Notes: generated by a model not told the origin, from the letters alone. 64,000 bases of DNA from Micromonospora yangpuensis (GCF_900091615.1 NZ_FMIA01000002.1:4216001-4280000), one strand, 5' to 3'; positions 17,478 through 26,810 are shown, counted from the stretch's first letter. Made by a program: numbers and translations.

Positions 17478-19714
17478 CCGGCACCGCGCTGGCCCGTGGC
17501 CTGCGGGCGACGGTGTTGCCGCTGGTCCTGGTCGCCATGGTCGGCCTCGCCGGGGTGGTGCTCGGCCGGGTCTACGCCGGGCCGCTGCTGACCCGGCTGA
17601 TCCTCGGCGCGGGCATCGGGGCGGTGCTGGTCAGCCTCGCCGCCCGCCGGCTGCGGTCCTGGCTGGTCGCCCCGCTGTCGGTGCTGGCCCTGGCCGTCTT
17701 CACCGCCTGGTCGTTGCGCCTGGCCGCCGGGCACGCCGAGGTGCCCGGTGGGCTGGCCGAGGTGAGCCTCGACGCGGCCCGCAACGGCATCCCCCGGCTG
17801 TTGACCGCGATGATCCCGGTGGAACCGGCCCCGGACACCGTGCTGGTGCCCCTGGTCGCCGCCTGGCTGGCCGGGTTGACCGGCGCGGAGGTGGCGCTAC
17901 GTGCCGGCCGGGTGCTGCTCGGCTACCTGCCGCCGGCGCTGCTCTTCGCCGGGGCGGTGTACGTGGTGGGCCCCAACGCCGACGCGGCGGTCTGGCCGAC
18001 CGTGGCGTTCACCGCCGTCGCCGCCGTCGGCCTGGCCGTACCCGGTGGCCGGGCCACGCCGACCACCGGGGTGGCCGCCACCGGATCGGACGACGGGATC
18101 CGCGCGGCGGTGCGGGCCCGGCTCGCGGTCACCTCGGCCGCCGGGGTGGCGGCGGTGGTCGCGGCCACCGCGCTGCTCGGCCCGGCGGTCGCCGCCCTGG
18201 TCGACCGGCGGCCGGTGGACCCCCGCCGGTACGTGGAACCGCCCCGGGTGGAGTCGCTCGACGAGAACCCGCTGATCCGGATCTCCGGATGGGCGTTGAA
18301 CCCGCAGCAGCGGCTGCTGGAGGTCCGCACGACTACTCCGACGACCCGGGAGGTCCGGGTCCGGTTGGCCGTGCTCAGCGACTACGACGGGGTGACCTGG
18401 CGGGTCGGCGCGACCTACCGCAACGCCGGGCGGATCCTGCCGGTCACCGACCCGGCCGTGCACAGCATCGTCGAACCGGTCCGGCAGGAGATCACCGTGG
18501 TGGACCTCACCGGCCGGTTGCTGCCGGCCGTGGCCACCCCGCGAGAGGTCACCGGGGCGCGGGTGGCCTACGACCCGGCGACCGGCACGCTGATCCGACC
18601 GGAGGGCCTCAGCGCCGGGCTGCGGTACACGGTGGAATCGGCCCGGGAACGTCCGGACGCGAACCTGCTCGGCCCGGCGCAGGTGCCCGCGGGCGACGAG
18701 GTGGCCCGGGTGCTGCGGGTCGCCGACGGGGCACCGGAGCCGTTGACCCGGCTGGCCGGCCAGTTGGCCGAGGAGAACAGCGCACCGTACGCCCGCGCGG
18801 CGGCCATCGAACGGTTCCTGGCCGAGCACTACCGGGTGGTGGCGGACGCCCCGAGCGGGCACGCGTACCCGAATCTGGCCTTCTTCCTGTTCGGGCCCCG
18901 CGACGGCGGCGGGCAGCGCGGTACCTCCGAGCAGTTCGCCGCCGCGTTCGCGGTGCTGGGCCGGCTGACCGGGCTGCCGACCCGGGTGGTGGTGGGTTTC
19001 CGGTCCACCGGCGACGGTCCGGTCCGGGCCGCCGACGCGATCGCCTGGCCGGAGGTGCTCTTCGACGGCCTCGGCTGGGTGCCGTTCGACCCGATGCCCC
19101 GCCCCGACGACGAGCCGCGTCCGGTGGAGCCCGACGTCCGCCCGCAGCCGGAGGAGACCCCGCCGCCGGACGTGCCGGAGCCGTCCCTGGCGCCGACCCC
19201 GACCCCACCGCCGGTGGCCGCACCGGGAGCCGACGACACCACCGGTGGCGTACCGGTGCCGGTGCTGGTCGCCGGCGGCGTGGGTGCCCTGTCGGCGGTG
19301 CTGGCGGGCCTGCTGCTGGTGCTGCTCGTGCTGCGGCGGGCCCAGCGGCGGACCCGGCTGGGCCATGGCGACCCGGCGCAGCGGATCACCGGGGCGTTCC
19401 GGGAGGTCACCGACGCGCTGCGGTTGGCCGGCCAGCCGGCCGGCGGCGACCTGGCCGCCACCGAGGTCGCCGCGCACGCCCGCCGGGTCGCCGCGCGGGT
19501 CCCGGTCGCAGCCGGCACGTCACCGCCGTCCGTGGACGAGCTGGCCGAACTGCTCAACCGGACGGCCTTCGCCCCCGGCACCGCGACCGAGGCGCAGGCC
19601 GACCGGGCGGCGACGGTGGCCGGCGGGTACGTCGACGCGCTGCGCGCGGCCCGCCCGTGGTGGCGGCGCCTGCTCTGGTCGGTGCACCCCGGCCCGCTGC
19701 GCTGGCATCGGTAG
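17471..19714 (+). CDS. TgpA-like membrane transglutaminase-fold protein, catalytic residues lost
   Basis: A 747-residue TgpA/DUF3488-type protein: about six to seven N-terminal membrane helices, a large extracellular transglutaminase-like domain, a Pro-rich linker, one more membrane helix (VPVLVAGGVGALSAVLAGLL) and a cytoplasmic DUF4129-like tail. Active relatives have 'GYCEQFA' and 'DAHAW'. Here the corresponding motifs read GTSEQFA (Ser486 in place of Cys) and 'DAIAW' (Ile524 in place of His), with 'GWVPFDP' conserved. Catalysis by the classical Cys-His-Asp triad is therefore impossible. It overlaps the DUF58 gene and ends the five-gene block. The start could instead be GTG 17474. Confidence 0.88.
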   Translation: MVTGTALARGLRATVLPLVLVAMVGLAGVVLGRVYAGPLLTRLILGAGIGAVLVSLAARRLRSWLVAPLSVLALAVFTAWSLRLAAGHAEVPGGLAEVSLDAARNGIPRLLTAMIPVEPAPDTVLVPLVAAWLAGLTGAEVALRAGRVLLGYLPPALLFAGAVYVVGPNADAAVWPTVAFTAVAAVGLAVPGGRATPTTGVAATGSDDGIRAAVRARLAVTSAAGVAAVVAATALLGPAVAALVDRRPVDPRRYVEPPRVESLDENPLIRISGWALNPQQRLLEVRTTTPTTREVRVRLAVLSDYDGVTWRVGATYRNAGRILPVTDPAVHSIVEPVRQEITVVDLTGRLLPAVATPREVTGARVAYDPATGTLIRPEGLSAGLRYTVESARERPDANLLGPAQVPAGDEVARVLRVADGAPEPLTRLAGQLAEENSAPYARAAAIERFLAEHYRVVADAPSGHAYPNLAFFLFGPRDGGGQRGTSEQFAAAFAVLGRLTGLPTRVVVGFRSTGDGPVRAADAIAWPEVLFDGLGWVPFDPMPRPDDEPRPVEPDVRPQPEETPPPDVPEPSLAPTPTPPPVAAPGADDTTGGVPVPVLVAGGVGALSAVLAGLLLVLLVLRRAQRRTRLGHGDPAQRITGAFREVTDALRLAGQPAGGDLAATEVAAHARRVAARVPVAAGTSPPSVDELAELLNRTAFAPGTATEAQADRAATVAGGYVDALRAARPWWRRLLWSVHPGPLRWHR

Positions 19715-19821
19715 CCGACCCGCCGGCCGCCGCGCCCGGTTACCGGCGAACCGGTCCCGACCGCCCCGCGCGGGTGCTAGGACGGACGGGTGGCATCCGG
19801 TCGGTGGTGGGGACCGCCGCC

Positions 19822-21033
19822 GTGACGACCGGATCGGGCGGTCCCGTCGCGGCGGCCGGTGCGACGACCCGGGCGACCTTCCTGGAGCTCTTCTTCGATC
19901 TGGTCTTCGTCTTCGCGCTCACCCGGATCTCCGCCCGCGCCTTCTCCGACCTGGCCCTGGAGACCGGCGGCAACGTGGGCTGGGCCCCGGTCACCGGTGG
20001 CGGGAAGACGCTGCTGCTCCTGCTCGCCCTCTGGTCGGTCTGGCAGGGCACCGCCTGGACCACCAGCCGCTACGACCCGTACCACAGCTGGCTGCAGACC
20101 ATGGTGATCGTCGCGTTGGTCTGCAGCATGGTGATGGGGGTGGCCATCCCGCACGCCTTCAGCGCCACCGGGTTGGCTTTCGCCGTCGCCTACGTGGCCG
20201 CCCAGCTGTCCCGGCCGTTGATCCTGCTGCTGGCGGTGCGGGTACGCCGGTACCGGGGCCTGAAGCTGCGGATGCTGATCGGCTACGGGTGCTGCGCGGT
20301 GCCGTGGATCGTCGGCGCGCTGCTGCCGGTGCCGTGGCGGGTGATCCTCTGGGCGGCGGCCCTGGCGGCCGAGTACCTGTGGTCCCGGCTGGGCTGGCCG
20401 GTGCCGGGCCTGGGCCGGTCGACGACCAACCGGTGGCAGGTCGTCGGGGAGCATCTGGCCGAGCGGTACCAACAGTTCTTCCTCATCGCCCTCGGCGAGA
20501 CGGTGCTGGTCACCGGCCTGGCCTACAGCGGCGGCAATTACGACCTGCCGCGGACCGCCGCCTTCGCGGCGGCGCTGGTGACCTCGGTGCTGCTGTGGCG
20601 GATCTACTTCCAGCGGGCCGGTCAGATCCTGGCCGAGGCGGTGTCGAAGGCCGCCCACCCGGCCACCATCGGCCGGTCGGCGGCCGACACCCACCTGCTG
20701 ATGGTGATCGGGGTGGTGGCCACCGCGATCGGCTACGAGTTGAGCATCGAGCATCCGTTGGAACGCGCCGAGACGGCCTGGGTGGTGCTGATCGTCGGCG
20801 GGCCGGTGCTGTTCCTGCTCGCCCGGGCCCGCTTCGAGTACGAGGTCTTCGGCCGGGTGTCGCCGGCCCGGTGGGTCGCCGCCCTGGCCCTGGTGGCGCT
20901 ACTGCCCCTGCTGCTGCGTGCCCGGCCGCTGCTGTCCAGCGCGGTGACCGCCGCCGTACTGCTCGCGGTGGCCCTCGCCGACGCCCGCCGAGCCCGGGGC
21001 GCGCCACCGGAGCGGGCGGCCCCACCGTTCTGA
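19822..21033 (+). CDS. low-temperature-requirement A (LtrA) family membrane protein
   Basis: About 403 residues with roughly ten hydrophobic helices and the LtrA signature at the N-terminus, 'RATFLELFFDLVFVFALTRI'. Later blocks 'HLAERYQQFFLIALGETVLV' and 'LWRIYFQRAG' also match the family. LtrA was named from a Listeria cold-growth mutant; its biochemical role is unknown. GTG 19822 is chosen (GGGGA about 9 bases upstream); GTG 19804 or 19807 would add a few residues. It stands 108 bases after the preceding operon on the same strand and converges with the PAP2 gene. Confidence 0.85.
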   Translation: MTTGSGGPVAAAGATTRATFLELFFDLVFVFALTRISARAFSDLALETGGNVGWAPVTGGGKTLLLLLALWSVWQGTAWTTSRYDPYHSWLQTMVIVALVCSMVMGVAIPHAFSATGLAFAVAYVAAQLSRPLILLLAVRVRRYRGLKLRMLIGYGCCAVPWIVGALLPVPWRVILWAAALAAEYLWSRLGWPVPGLGRSTTNRWQVVGEHLAERYQQFFLIALGETVLVTGLAYSGGNYDLPRTAAFAAALVTSVLLWRIYFQRAGQILAEAVSKAAHPATIGRSAADTHLLMVIGVVATAIGYELSIEHPLERAETAWVVLIVGGPVLFLLARARFEYEVFGRVSPARWVAALALVALLPLLLRARPLLSSAVTAAVLLAVALADARRARGAPPERAAPPF

Positions 21034-21056
21034 GCCGGCCCCGGGTGGGTCGCCGG

Positions 21057-21944
21057 TCAGCCCTTGTGTCGGGGAACCAGCCGGTGCACGACGACCAGCA
21101 CCAGCGCCGTCACCACGGCCATCGTGCCGACGATCCCGGCGGCGCTGCCGGCGTAGCCGACGAACAGCGGCCGGCGGGTCAACTCGCCGACGGCGACCCG
21201 GGGCAGGTCCACCAGCCAGGCCAGGGCGAGCGCCGACACGCCGATCGCCACCAGACCGATCACGCCGAGCACCGCCGTGGCGACCCGGTGCGCGTCCTCG
21301 GCGCTGATCTGGGCCTGTTCCCGTTGGGTGATCAGCAGCAGCAGACCGGCCAGCGCCGCCCAGACCCCCACGACCAGGTAGGCCGCCACGGCGTCGCTGG
21401 GACGGTGCCAACCGGCGGAGAGGGTGGCCACCCCGGCGGTCGCCGCGTACCCGGCGGCGAGGAACGCCCCGAGGACCCGGACCTTGGGCGGCAGGACCAG
21501 CATCAGCGCCATCGCCACCGACGCCGCCACGGTGGTGTGACCACTGGGCAGGCTGTTGCCGACGAAGGCACGTTCCGGGTCGACGCCGAAGTCCGGGCGG
21601 GGCAGTCCGTACTTGAGCAGTTGCGTGGTGACGTTGGCACCGGCGATGAGCAGGGTGGCGGTGATGGCCAACGCGACCCGGCCACGGATCAACGCGATGA
21701 ACCCGATGACCGCGGTGGCCGCCAGCAGGGACACCACCGACATGGCGTTGAGGATCCGGTCCACCGGCCCCTCGATGCGGTCCTGGCCGATCCGGTTGCC
21801 GGTCAACGCCACCGTGTCTATCCACTGACCGAGCTGGGTGTGCACGGCCAGCCGCCAGACCACGACGAAGGCCACCGCCTGCGCTAGGGCCAACACGACC
21901 AACCAGACCGCGGTCCAACCCCTAGCCGTCTCTCGCACCCGCAC
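21057..21944 (-). CDS. PAP2-family membrane phosphatase
   Basis: A roughly 295-residue multi-pass membrane protein with all three type-2 phosphatidic acid phosphatase motifs: KYGLPRPDFG (KxxxxxxRP-type), 'SLPSGHTT' and 'SAGWHRPSD'. Such enzymes dephosphorylate lipid phosphates, including undecaprenyl pyrophosphate, on the outer face of the membrane. A C-terminal extension adds two or three more helices beyond the usual six. GTG 21944 is a reasonable start; GTG 21962 or 21938 are alternatives. It is divergent from the DUF3159 gene. Confidence 0.88.
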   Translation of the reverse strand: MRVRETARGWTAVWLVVLALAQAVAFVVVWRLAVHTQLGQWIDTVALTGNRIGQDRIEGPVDRILNAMSVVSLLAATAVIGFIALIRGRVALAITATLLIAGANVTTQLLKYGLPRPDFGVDPERAFVGNSLPSGHTTVAASVAMALMLVLPPKVRVLGAFLAAGYAATAGVATLSAGWHRPSDAVAAYLVVGVWAALAGLLLLITQREQAQISAEDAHRVATAVLGVIGLVAIGVSALALAWLVDLPRVAVGELTRRPLFVGYAGSAAGIVGTMAVVTALVLVVVHRLVPRHKG

Positions 21945-22031
21945 ACCGTAACGGCACGACACCGCCGGCCGTTCGTTGGCCCGCCGGCACGTTCGGTGTT
22001 TAGGTGGGTGCGACCACCGAGGAGGGTGACG

Positions 22032-22793
22032 GTGACCGGTACACCGCAGCGGGATCGACCCGAATCCCTGGCGGATCTGCTCGGCGGCCGCCGGGGCGCG
22101 CTCGACGCGACCCTGCCCGCGGTGGCGTTCGCGCTCGGCTGGGTGCTCAGTGGCCGGTCACTCGGTGGTGCGGTGGCCGCCGCCGTGCTGACCGGCACGG
22201 CGGTGGCCGGGTGGCGGCTGCGCCGCGGCGACCGGCCCCGCTCGGTGCTGATCGGCCTGCTCGCCGTCTGCGTGGCCGCGCTGATCGCGGTACGCACCGG
22301 CCGGGCCACCGACTTCTTCCTCGTCCAACTGCTGTCCAACGCCGCCAGCGCGCTGGTCTGGGTGGTCAGCATCGTGGTGCGCTGGCCGCTGCTCGGGGTG
22401 ATCGTCGGCGTGCTGTTGGGCCAGCGGGGCAGCTGGCGTCGGGATCCGGCGCTGCTGCGCGCGTACGGCCGGGGCAGTGCGGTGTGGGCGGCGACCTACC
22501 TGCTGCGGTTGCTGGTCCTCGTGCCGTTGTGGCTCAGCGGCCAGGTGCTCGCCCTGGTCGTGGCCCGGGTCGCGTTGACCTGGCCGGTGGTGGCCGCGGC
22601 GTTGGCGGTGAGCTGGCTGGTGATCCGCCGATCGCTGCCGGCCGGACATCCGGGGCTGCGCCACCCGGTGACGCCGGACGGGACCGGGCTGGACGCCGAC
22701 GACGGCCGGGGCTCGGCGGCCTCCGGCGGACACTCGACGGCCTCCGGCGGACATAGGGAGAGGCCGCCACGGGGGGAGCGGCCTCTCCGGTGA
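22032..22793 (+). CDS. DUF3159 membrane protein
   Basis: A 253-residue actinobacterial membrane protein with about five to six helices and the DUF3159 core (ESLADLLGGRRGALDATLPA, 'GRATDFFLVQLLSNA', 'RGSAVWAATYLLRLLV'). The family is of unknown function and often lies near trk or tRNA-modification genes. GTG 22032 has GGAGG six bases upstream. The C-terminus carries a short duplicated 'ASGGH' segment arising from repeated DNA. A strong hairpin overlaps the last codons. Confidence 0.82.
   Translation: MTGTPQRDRPESLADLLGGRRGALDATLPAVAFALGWVLSGRSLGGAVAAAVLTGTAVAGWRLRRGDRPRSVLIGLLAVCVAALIAVRTGRATDFFLVQLLSNAASALVWVVSIVVRWPLLGVIVGVLLGQRGSWRRDPALLRAYGRGSAVWAATYLLRLLVLVPLWLSGQVLALVVARVALTWPVVAAALAVSWLVIRRSLPAGHPGLRHPVTPDGTGLDADDGRGSAASGGHSTASGGHRERPPRGERPLR
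22757..22788 (+). terminator. terminator hairpin overlapping the 3' end of the DUF3159 gene
   Basis: Perfect 11-bp stem (22757-22767 with 22778-22788) around a 10-base G-rich loop. It covers the final codons of the DUF3159 gene, whose stop is at 22793. There is no T-run, as is usual in high-GC actinobacteria. Confidence 0.7.
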
Positions 22794-23018
22794 TGTACGT
22801 TACTCCGTCGCGGGCTGTCCCGCCGTCCCGCAGCGCCCGGTTTTCTCCGGTCGTCGCGGAATTTTCTCTGGTTCTCGCGGATTGCTGCGCTGGTGTGCTG
22901 TGTGGTGGGCCGACCGAACCGCTGCGTTGGCCGGACGGCCGGCCCACCACGGCCTGACCGTGGGAATCAGGCCGCTCGCCGACCGGATGTCGTCCATCCC
23001 CGGACCCGGTCGGCGCCT

Positions 23019-23048
23019 CCGGGTGGACGGACGCCGCCGTCCACCCGG
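23019..23048 (-). terminator. terminator hairpin after the GH48 gene
   Basis: Perfect 12-bp stem (23019-23030 with 23037-23048) with a 6-base loop, starting 9 bases beyond the leftward GH48 stop. The rest of the 22794-23057 interval has no supported gene. Confidence 0.8.
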
Positions 23049-23057
23049 AGAGCTGGA

Positions 23058-25961
23058 TCACCCGTTCGGGAACAGGTTTCCGTAGTCGGCGTAGGCCATG
23101 GCCACGTCGGCCTGGGCCCAGAACCGGTGGTAGTTGAACGTCGGTTCCGGCCCACCGTCGAGGTACGCCTGCACCTTCGGCCAGTCCGGGTCGGACTTGT
23201 AGAAGGACCGGATGTCGAGGAAGCTCTTGCCGGCGGTGATCGGGTCACCGTTGGGCATGGTGCCCGTCCAGCCCGGCGGGACGTAGAGGCCCTGACCGGT
23301 CGAGGCGTTGTAGGTGTCGTCGAAGCGCTGGTAGTCGCCACGCTTCTCCGGCCTCGACACGCCCTTGGCGTCGCTGGCCGCGTGCAGCGCGTCCAGCAGC
23401 CCCTTGGCGGTGGTCTTGGCCGCCGTGTTGCCCGACTTGGCCGCGTACGCGATCAGGGTCCGGGCGTAGGCCGCGGCGACGCCGACGTCCTGGCCCTTCA
23501 CCGTGACCTCGACGTGCAGGTTGGTGTTCGGCTGCGGGTTGGTCGGGTTCCAGTTGTTGGGCTGGCCGGTCCACTTCATGTCCGACGGGATGGACCAGTT
23601 GGTGCCCAGCGTGGTGTTGGCGATGGCCCACGGCGCCCACTTGTCCAGCAGCGCCTTGGCCTTGGCGTTGCCGGTCTGCAGGTACAGCTCCGCGATCCGC
23701 TGCATCGACCAGACCTGCATGCCGAACCACTGGTTCGACGGCGGGTCCTCGTACACCGGGTCGACGTCGTAGAACATGCCGTAGAAGGTGGCGGTGCCGG
23801 CCGGGGGCTGGCCGTAGTTGCCGCCCCAGCTGTTGGTCGCGCCACCGGCGATGCCGCCCTCGGCCGACTGCAGCCAGGTGTAGAACTCCAGCTGCCGCTC
23901 GAAGCTCTTGGTCCAGTCCGCCGCCGCGGTCGGCGACTTCGGGGCCAGCTCCGGGGTGTTGGTGAGCGCCCAGGCCGCGAACGGGTTCTGGTAGCCGAAG
24001 TGGCTGTGACTGGAGCCGATCCGCCACGACCAGTTCTGGTTGGCCTCGTACGCGCCACCCCAGGCGTAGTACCAGGACATCAGGTAGTGCGCGGAGTCCT
24101 TGCCGTTGGCGGCCGGGCAGGCGGTGGCCCCGACACAGTTGCCGATCTTCTTGAAGTACTTGTCGAACATGGCGTACCGCAGGTAGTCGCCCATCTTGGC
24201 GGCCTTGGCCACGGTGGCGGCCACGTCGGCCTGCTTGTTCTGCGCCTTGGCCCAGGTCAGCGCCCAGTACGCGGCCTGCACGGCGCGGGCGTCGGCGTCC
24301 GGGGCGTTGGTGTACTTCCACTGCTTGGCCGGGGCGTTGGCCTCCTTGACGAACAGGTCCAGGTAGCCGTTGCGCCCGCCGTGGGCGAAGGTGTCGCAGG
24401 AGGGCTGCGGGATGGTCTCCCACACCGACTCCTGGGCGCCGCGCTGGAAGGTGTTGATGTACGCCGGGCGGGTGGTGCCGTCGCCGCACCGGCCGAAGCC
24501 GTAGACGTTGTCCACGTCCAGCAGCCAGTGCATGCCGTAGATGTCACCGGTGCCGTAGGTGGACTGCAGCTCGCTGCGCAGCGGGTCCTTGCCGACCGGG
24601 ACGTTGGCCTCCAGGGCCGACGGGTACCGGTTGGGCAGCGGGTGCTCGGCGGCGTACTGGGCGTCCCCGGCCGAGCCGGCGGTGGCCTGGTCGGCGTGCG
24701 ACGGGATGATGTACTTCTCCATCACCGTCCAGGCGTTGTTGAACGGCGCCCAGTTCTGGGTGACCCGGCCGTAGTGGGCCTCCAGCCACAGCCAGAAGCT
24801 GAACGCCTCGGAGGTGGTCTCGTGGCCGTGGTCGGGGGCCTCCACGATGAGCGTCTCGATCGAGTGGTACGGCACGCCCTCGGGGCTGAAGTACCCCGAG
24901 TTCTTGATCTTGCCGTACTGCTCCAGGAACCGCTCGGTGTAGACGTTGTCCCCGCCACCGGGTACGTCGTTGTCGATCTCGGTGGCGGTGATGGCCAGCG
25001 GGGCGTACCCGGTGGCCGAGGCGGTGATCGTGGCGGTGCCACCCACGGTGTCGGCGTCCTCGGCGGCGGCGACCGTGACGTTGGCCCCGGTGCTCCAGTT
25101 CGCCGTGGTCAGCGTCACCGACGTCGGGGAGACGGTGATGTCGCTGTCACCGGTACGGGTCAGGGTGACCGGCACGTTGCCCGCCGGCGCGCCACTGAGC
25201 TTGAGGTTGACCGAGGCGGTGCCGCCCTCGTTGACGCTCACCGAGGAGGGGGTGGCCACCAGCCGCGGCCCGGAGGCGGGGCTGACGGTGAACGCCTTCT
25301 CCGACACCGCGCTCAGGTTGGCGTTGTCGTAGGCCTTGGCCTGGACGGTGTACGCCCCGGCCGGCAGGTCCTCCAGGGTGTAGGCGTACGGCGCGGTGGT
25401 GTCGGTGTTGACCAGCAGGCCGTTGCGGTAGAACTCGACCTTGCTGATCGTGCCGTCCTCGTCGGCGGCGGTGGCCGTCAGCGGCACGTCCGCCGGGGCC
25501 ACGAACGGCCCGGCCGGCACGGTGAGGTTGACCGTCGGCGGCTTCTGCGCGGCGCCGCCGCAGGTGACCCCGTTGACCGAGAAGGAGGTCGGCTTCGGGT
25601 TGCTGCCGGTGTGGGAGCCGTTGAAGCCGATGCTGGTCGAGGCGCCGGTGGCCAGGTTGCCGTTGTAGGACTCGTTGGTCGCGGTCACCTCGTTGCCGGA
25701 CTGGCTGAACCTGGCCGACCAGCCCTGGACGACCCGCTGGCCGCCGGGGAAGGCGAACTTCAGGGTCCACCCGTTGATCGGGTCGCCGAGGTTCTTGATG
25801 GTGACGTTGGCGGTGAAGCCGTTGCTCCAGTCGCTGGTGGCGTAGACCACGTCGCAGGCGGGGGCGGCCTGCGCGGCGCCGGCGGGCAGGGTCACCCCGC
25901 CGACGACCAGCGCGGCGGCGGCGAGCATCGCCAGGGGGCGACGTCTTGCCTTGAGTCTCAT
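23058..25961 (-). CDS. secreted GH48 exo-cellulase with N-terminal CBM2
   Basis: A 967-residue secreted reducing-end cellobiohydrolase. Residues 1-32 are a Sec signal (cleavage near AQA-AP). A cellulose-binding CBM2 covers about 33-135 (CDVVYATSDWSNGF to 'NGVTC', with the terminal Cys pair). A Big/Ig-like module spans about 140-228, and a Calx-beta-like module about 232-332 ('SVNEGGTASVNLKLSGAP'). The GH48 catalytic domain runs from about 338 to the end, with the general-acid motif HETTSEAF at 380-387 and repeated Trp-rich substrate sites. Two CebR-like operators lie 236-351 bases upstream, implying cellobiose induction. A strong terminator follows. Confidence 0.95.
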   Translation of the reverse strand: MRLKARRRPLAMLAAAALVVGGVTLPAGAAQAAPACDVVYATSDWSNGFTANVTIKNLGDPINGWTLKFAFPGGQRVVQGWSARFSQSGNEVTATNESYNGNLATGASTSIGFNGSHTGSNPKPTSFSVNGVTCGGAAQKPPTVNLTVPAGPFVAPADVPLTATAADEDGTISKVEFYRNGLLVNTDTTAPYAYTLEDLPAGAYTVQAKAYDNANLSAVSEKAFTVSPASGPRLVATPSSVSVNEGGTASVNLKLSGAPAGNVPVTLTRTGDSDITVSPTSVTLTTANWSTGANVTVAAAEDADTVGGTATITASATGYAPLAITATEIDNDVPGGGDNVYTERFLEQYGKIKNSGYFSPEGVPYHSIETLIVEAPDHGHETTSEAFSFWLWLEAHYGRVTQNWAPFNNAWTVMEKYIIPSHADQATAGSAGDAQYAAEHPLPNRYPSALEANVPVGKDPLRSELQSTYGTGDIYGMHWLLDVDNVYGFGRCGDGTTRPAYINTFQRGAQESVWETIPQPSCDTFAHGGRNGYLDLFVKEANAPAKQWKYTNAPDADARAVQAAYWALTWAKAQNKQADVAATVAKAAKMGDYLRYAMFDKYFKKIGNCVGATACPAANGKDSAHYLMSWYYAWGGAYEANQNWSWRIGSSHSHFGYQNPFAAWALTNTPELAPKSPTAAADWTKSFERQLEFYTWLQSAEGGIAGGATNSWGGNYGQPPAGTATFYGMFYDVDPVYEDPPSNQWFGMQVWSMQRIAELYLQTGNAKAKALLDKWAPWAIANTTLGTNWSIPSDMKWTGQPNNWNPTNPQPNTNLHVEVTVKGQDVGVAAAYARTLIAYAAKSGNTAAKTTAKGLLDALHAASDAKGVSRPEKRGDYQRFDDTYNASTGQGLYVPPGWTGTMPNGDPITAGKSFLDIRSFYKSDPDWPKVQAYLDGGPEPTFNYHRFWAQADVAMAYADYGNLFPNG

Positions 25962-26196
25962 GTGCGCGGTGTCTCCTCGGGCCGAGCCGGGGCGAATCCC
26001 GGCGGAGCGCCTCCACGCGTGGTGTCGTACGCGGGGGGACGGAGGCGCCCGGAATGGTGGTCACCCGGCGGCTGGGCCGGGCTCGGGGATCGGGGGATCC
26101 CCGCTCGGGTGCCGTACCGGTCGGCAGACCGGGTGCCCTCGGCGACCCACGTTCGCGCGTACTGGCTCCGCGACGCGGTAGTTCGACAGTCTCGCA

Positions 26197-26312
26197 TGGA
26201 AGCGCTCCCACCGACAAGAGAAACACCCATAGATGTTTCGATCTCGTGTAGGGGGTTTCACAAACCCGTGACGGGCGTTACAGTCGCTGCATCGCCGATG
26301 GGAGCGCTTCCA
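26197..26312. promoter_or_regulatory. two CebR-type operators upstream of the GH48 gene
   Basis: TGGAAGCGCTCCCA (26197-26210) and TGGGAGCGCTTCCA (26299-26312) each differ by one base from the 14-bp palindrome TGGGAGCGCTCCCA bound by CebR/CelR, the LacI-family cellobiose-responsive repressors of Streptomyces and Thermobifida. They are 89 bases apart, which could allow looping. The interval to the GH48 ATG (about 235 bases) implies a long leader or a promoter between the first box and the gene. Confidence 0.85.
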
Positions 26313-26810
26313 TCGACGGAGATGGTAAGTAACGTTTGCTGGGGACCGTCCTCGGACGATCCCCGACATCAGCCCGAGGGCTGACGGCGGGCCAGCCCGG
26401 ACGCCGCCGCCAGCCGATGCCCACCGGCATGGAGGGAGGTGGAAACAGAGCCACTCGCGTGGCCCGGCTCCCGCGCAAACGCACGCAGATCCCACAGTCA
26501 TCCGTGCGTGTGCTGTACCACCGCTGGGGACGGGGGTTGCCCTCCCCCGTCCCCACACTAACCCCCCGTATCCGACGGGAAAAGAGGCCGACGGGACAGG
26601 CATCCGCCACCCGGCCGGCCTCGCTCGCTGTACCGGCGCACCCGACCGACCTCGGCCGCCTCCGGCAGTACCCCGCGCCGGACGCCTCGACCTCGGCAGA
26701 CGCCGTCGACTGGCTCCACCCCTTCCCCGCCCGGCCGCCGACTGCGGGTCGATCCGCCGCCACCTGAGCGGCCGACCGCACGCGGTGCCGCGGGCCGGCC
26801 GCGCCTACCC
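26313..26810. other. long non-coding spacer between GH48 and GH1 with hairpin
   Basis: About 500 bases without a convincing gene; open frames lack ribosome sites and family similarity. A perfect 11-bp stem (26526-26536 with 26544-26554, 7-base loop) could insulate the divergent promoters or mark a small untranslated transcript. Apart from the CebR-type boxes at its two ends I see no other regulatory sites. Confidence 0.45.

Noticed and set aside
22800..22997. A 65-codon minus-strand frame after the GH48 terminator
   Set aside because: Lies beyond a strong terminator, without ribosome site or similarity.
22893..26384. A 1163-codon frame opposite the GH48 cellulase
   Set aside because: It is the complementary-strand shadow of a GC-rich gene: no start signal and no recognisable domain, while the opposite strand encodes a full GH48 protein.
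26336..26767. A 143-codon frame between GH48 and GH1
   Set aside because: Arg/Pro-rich, no ribosome site, and it crosses a strong hairpin.
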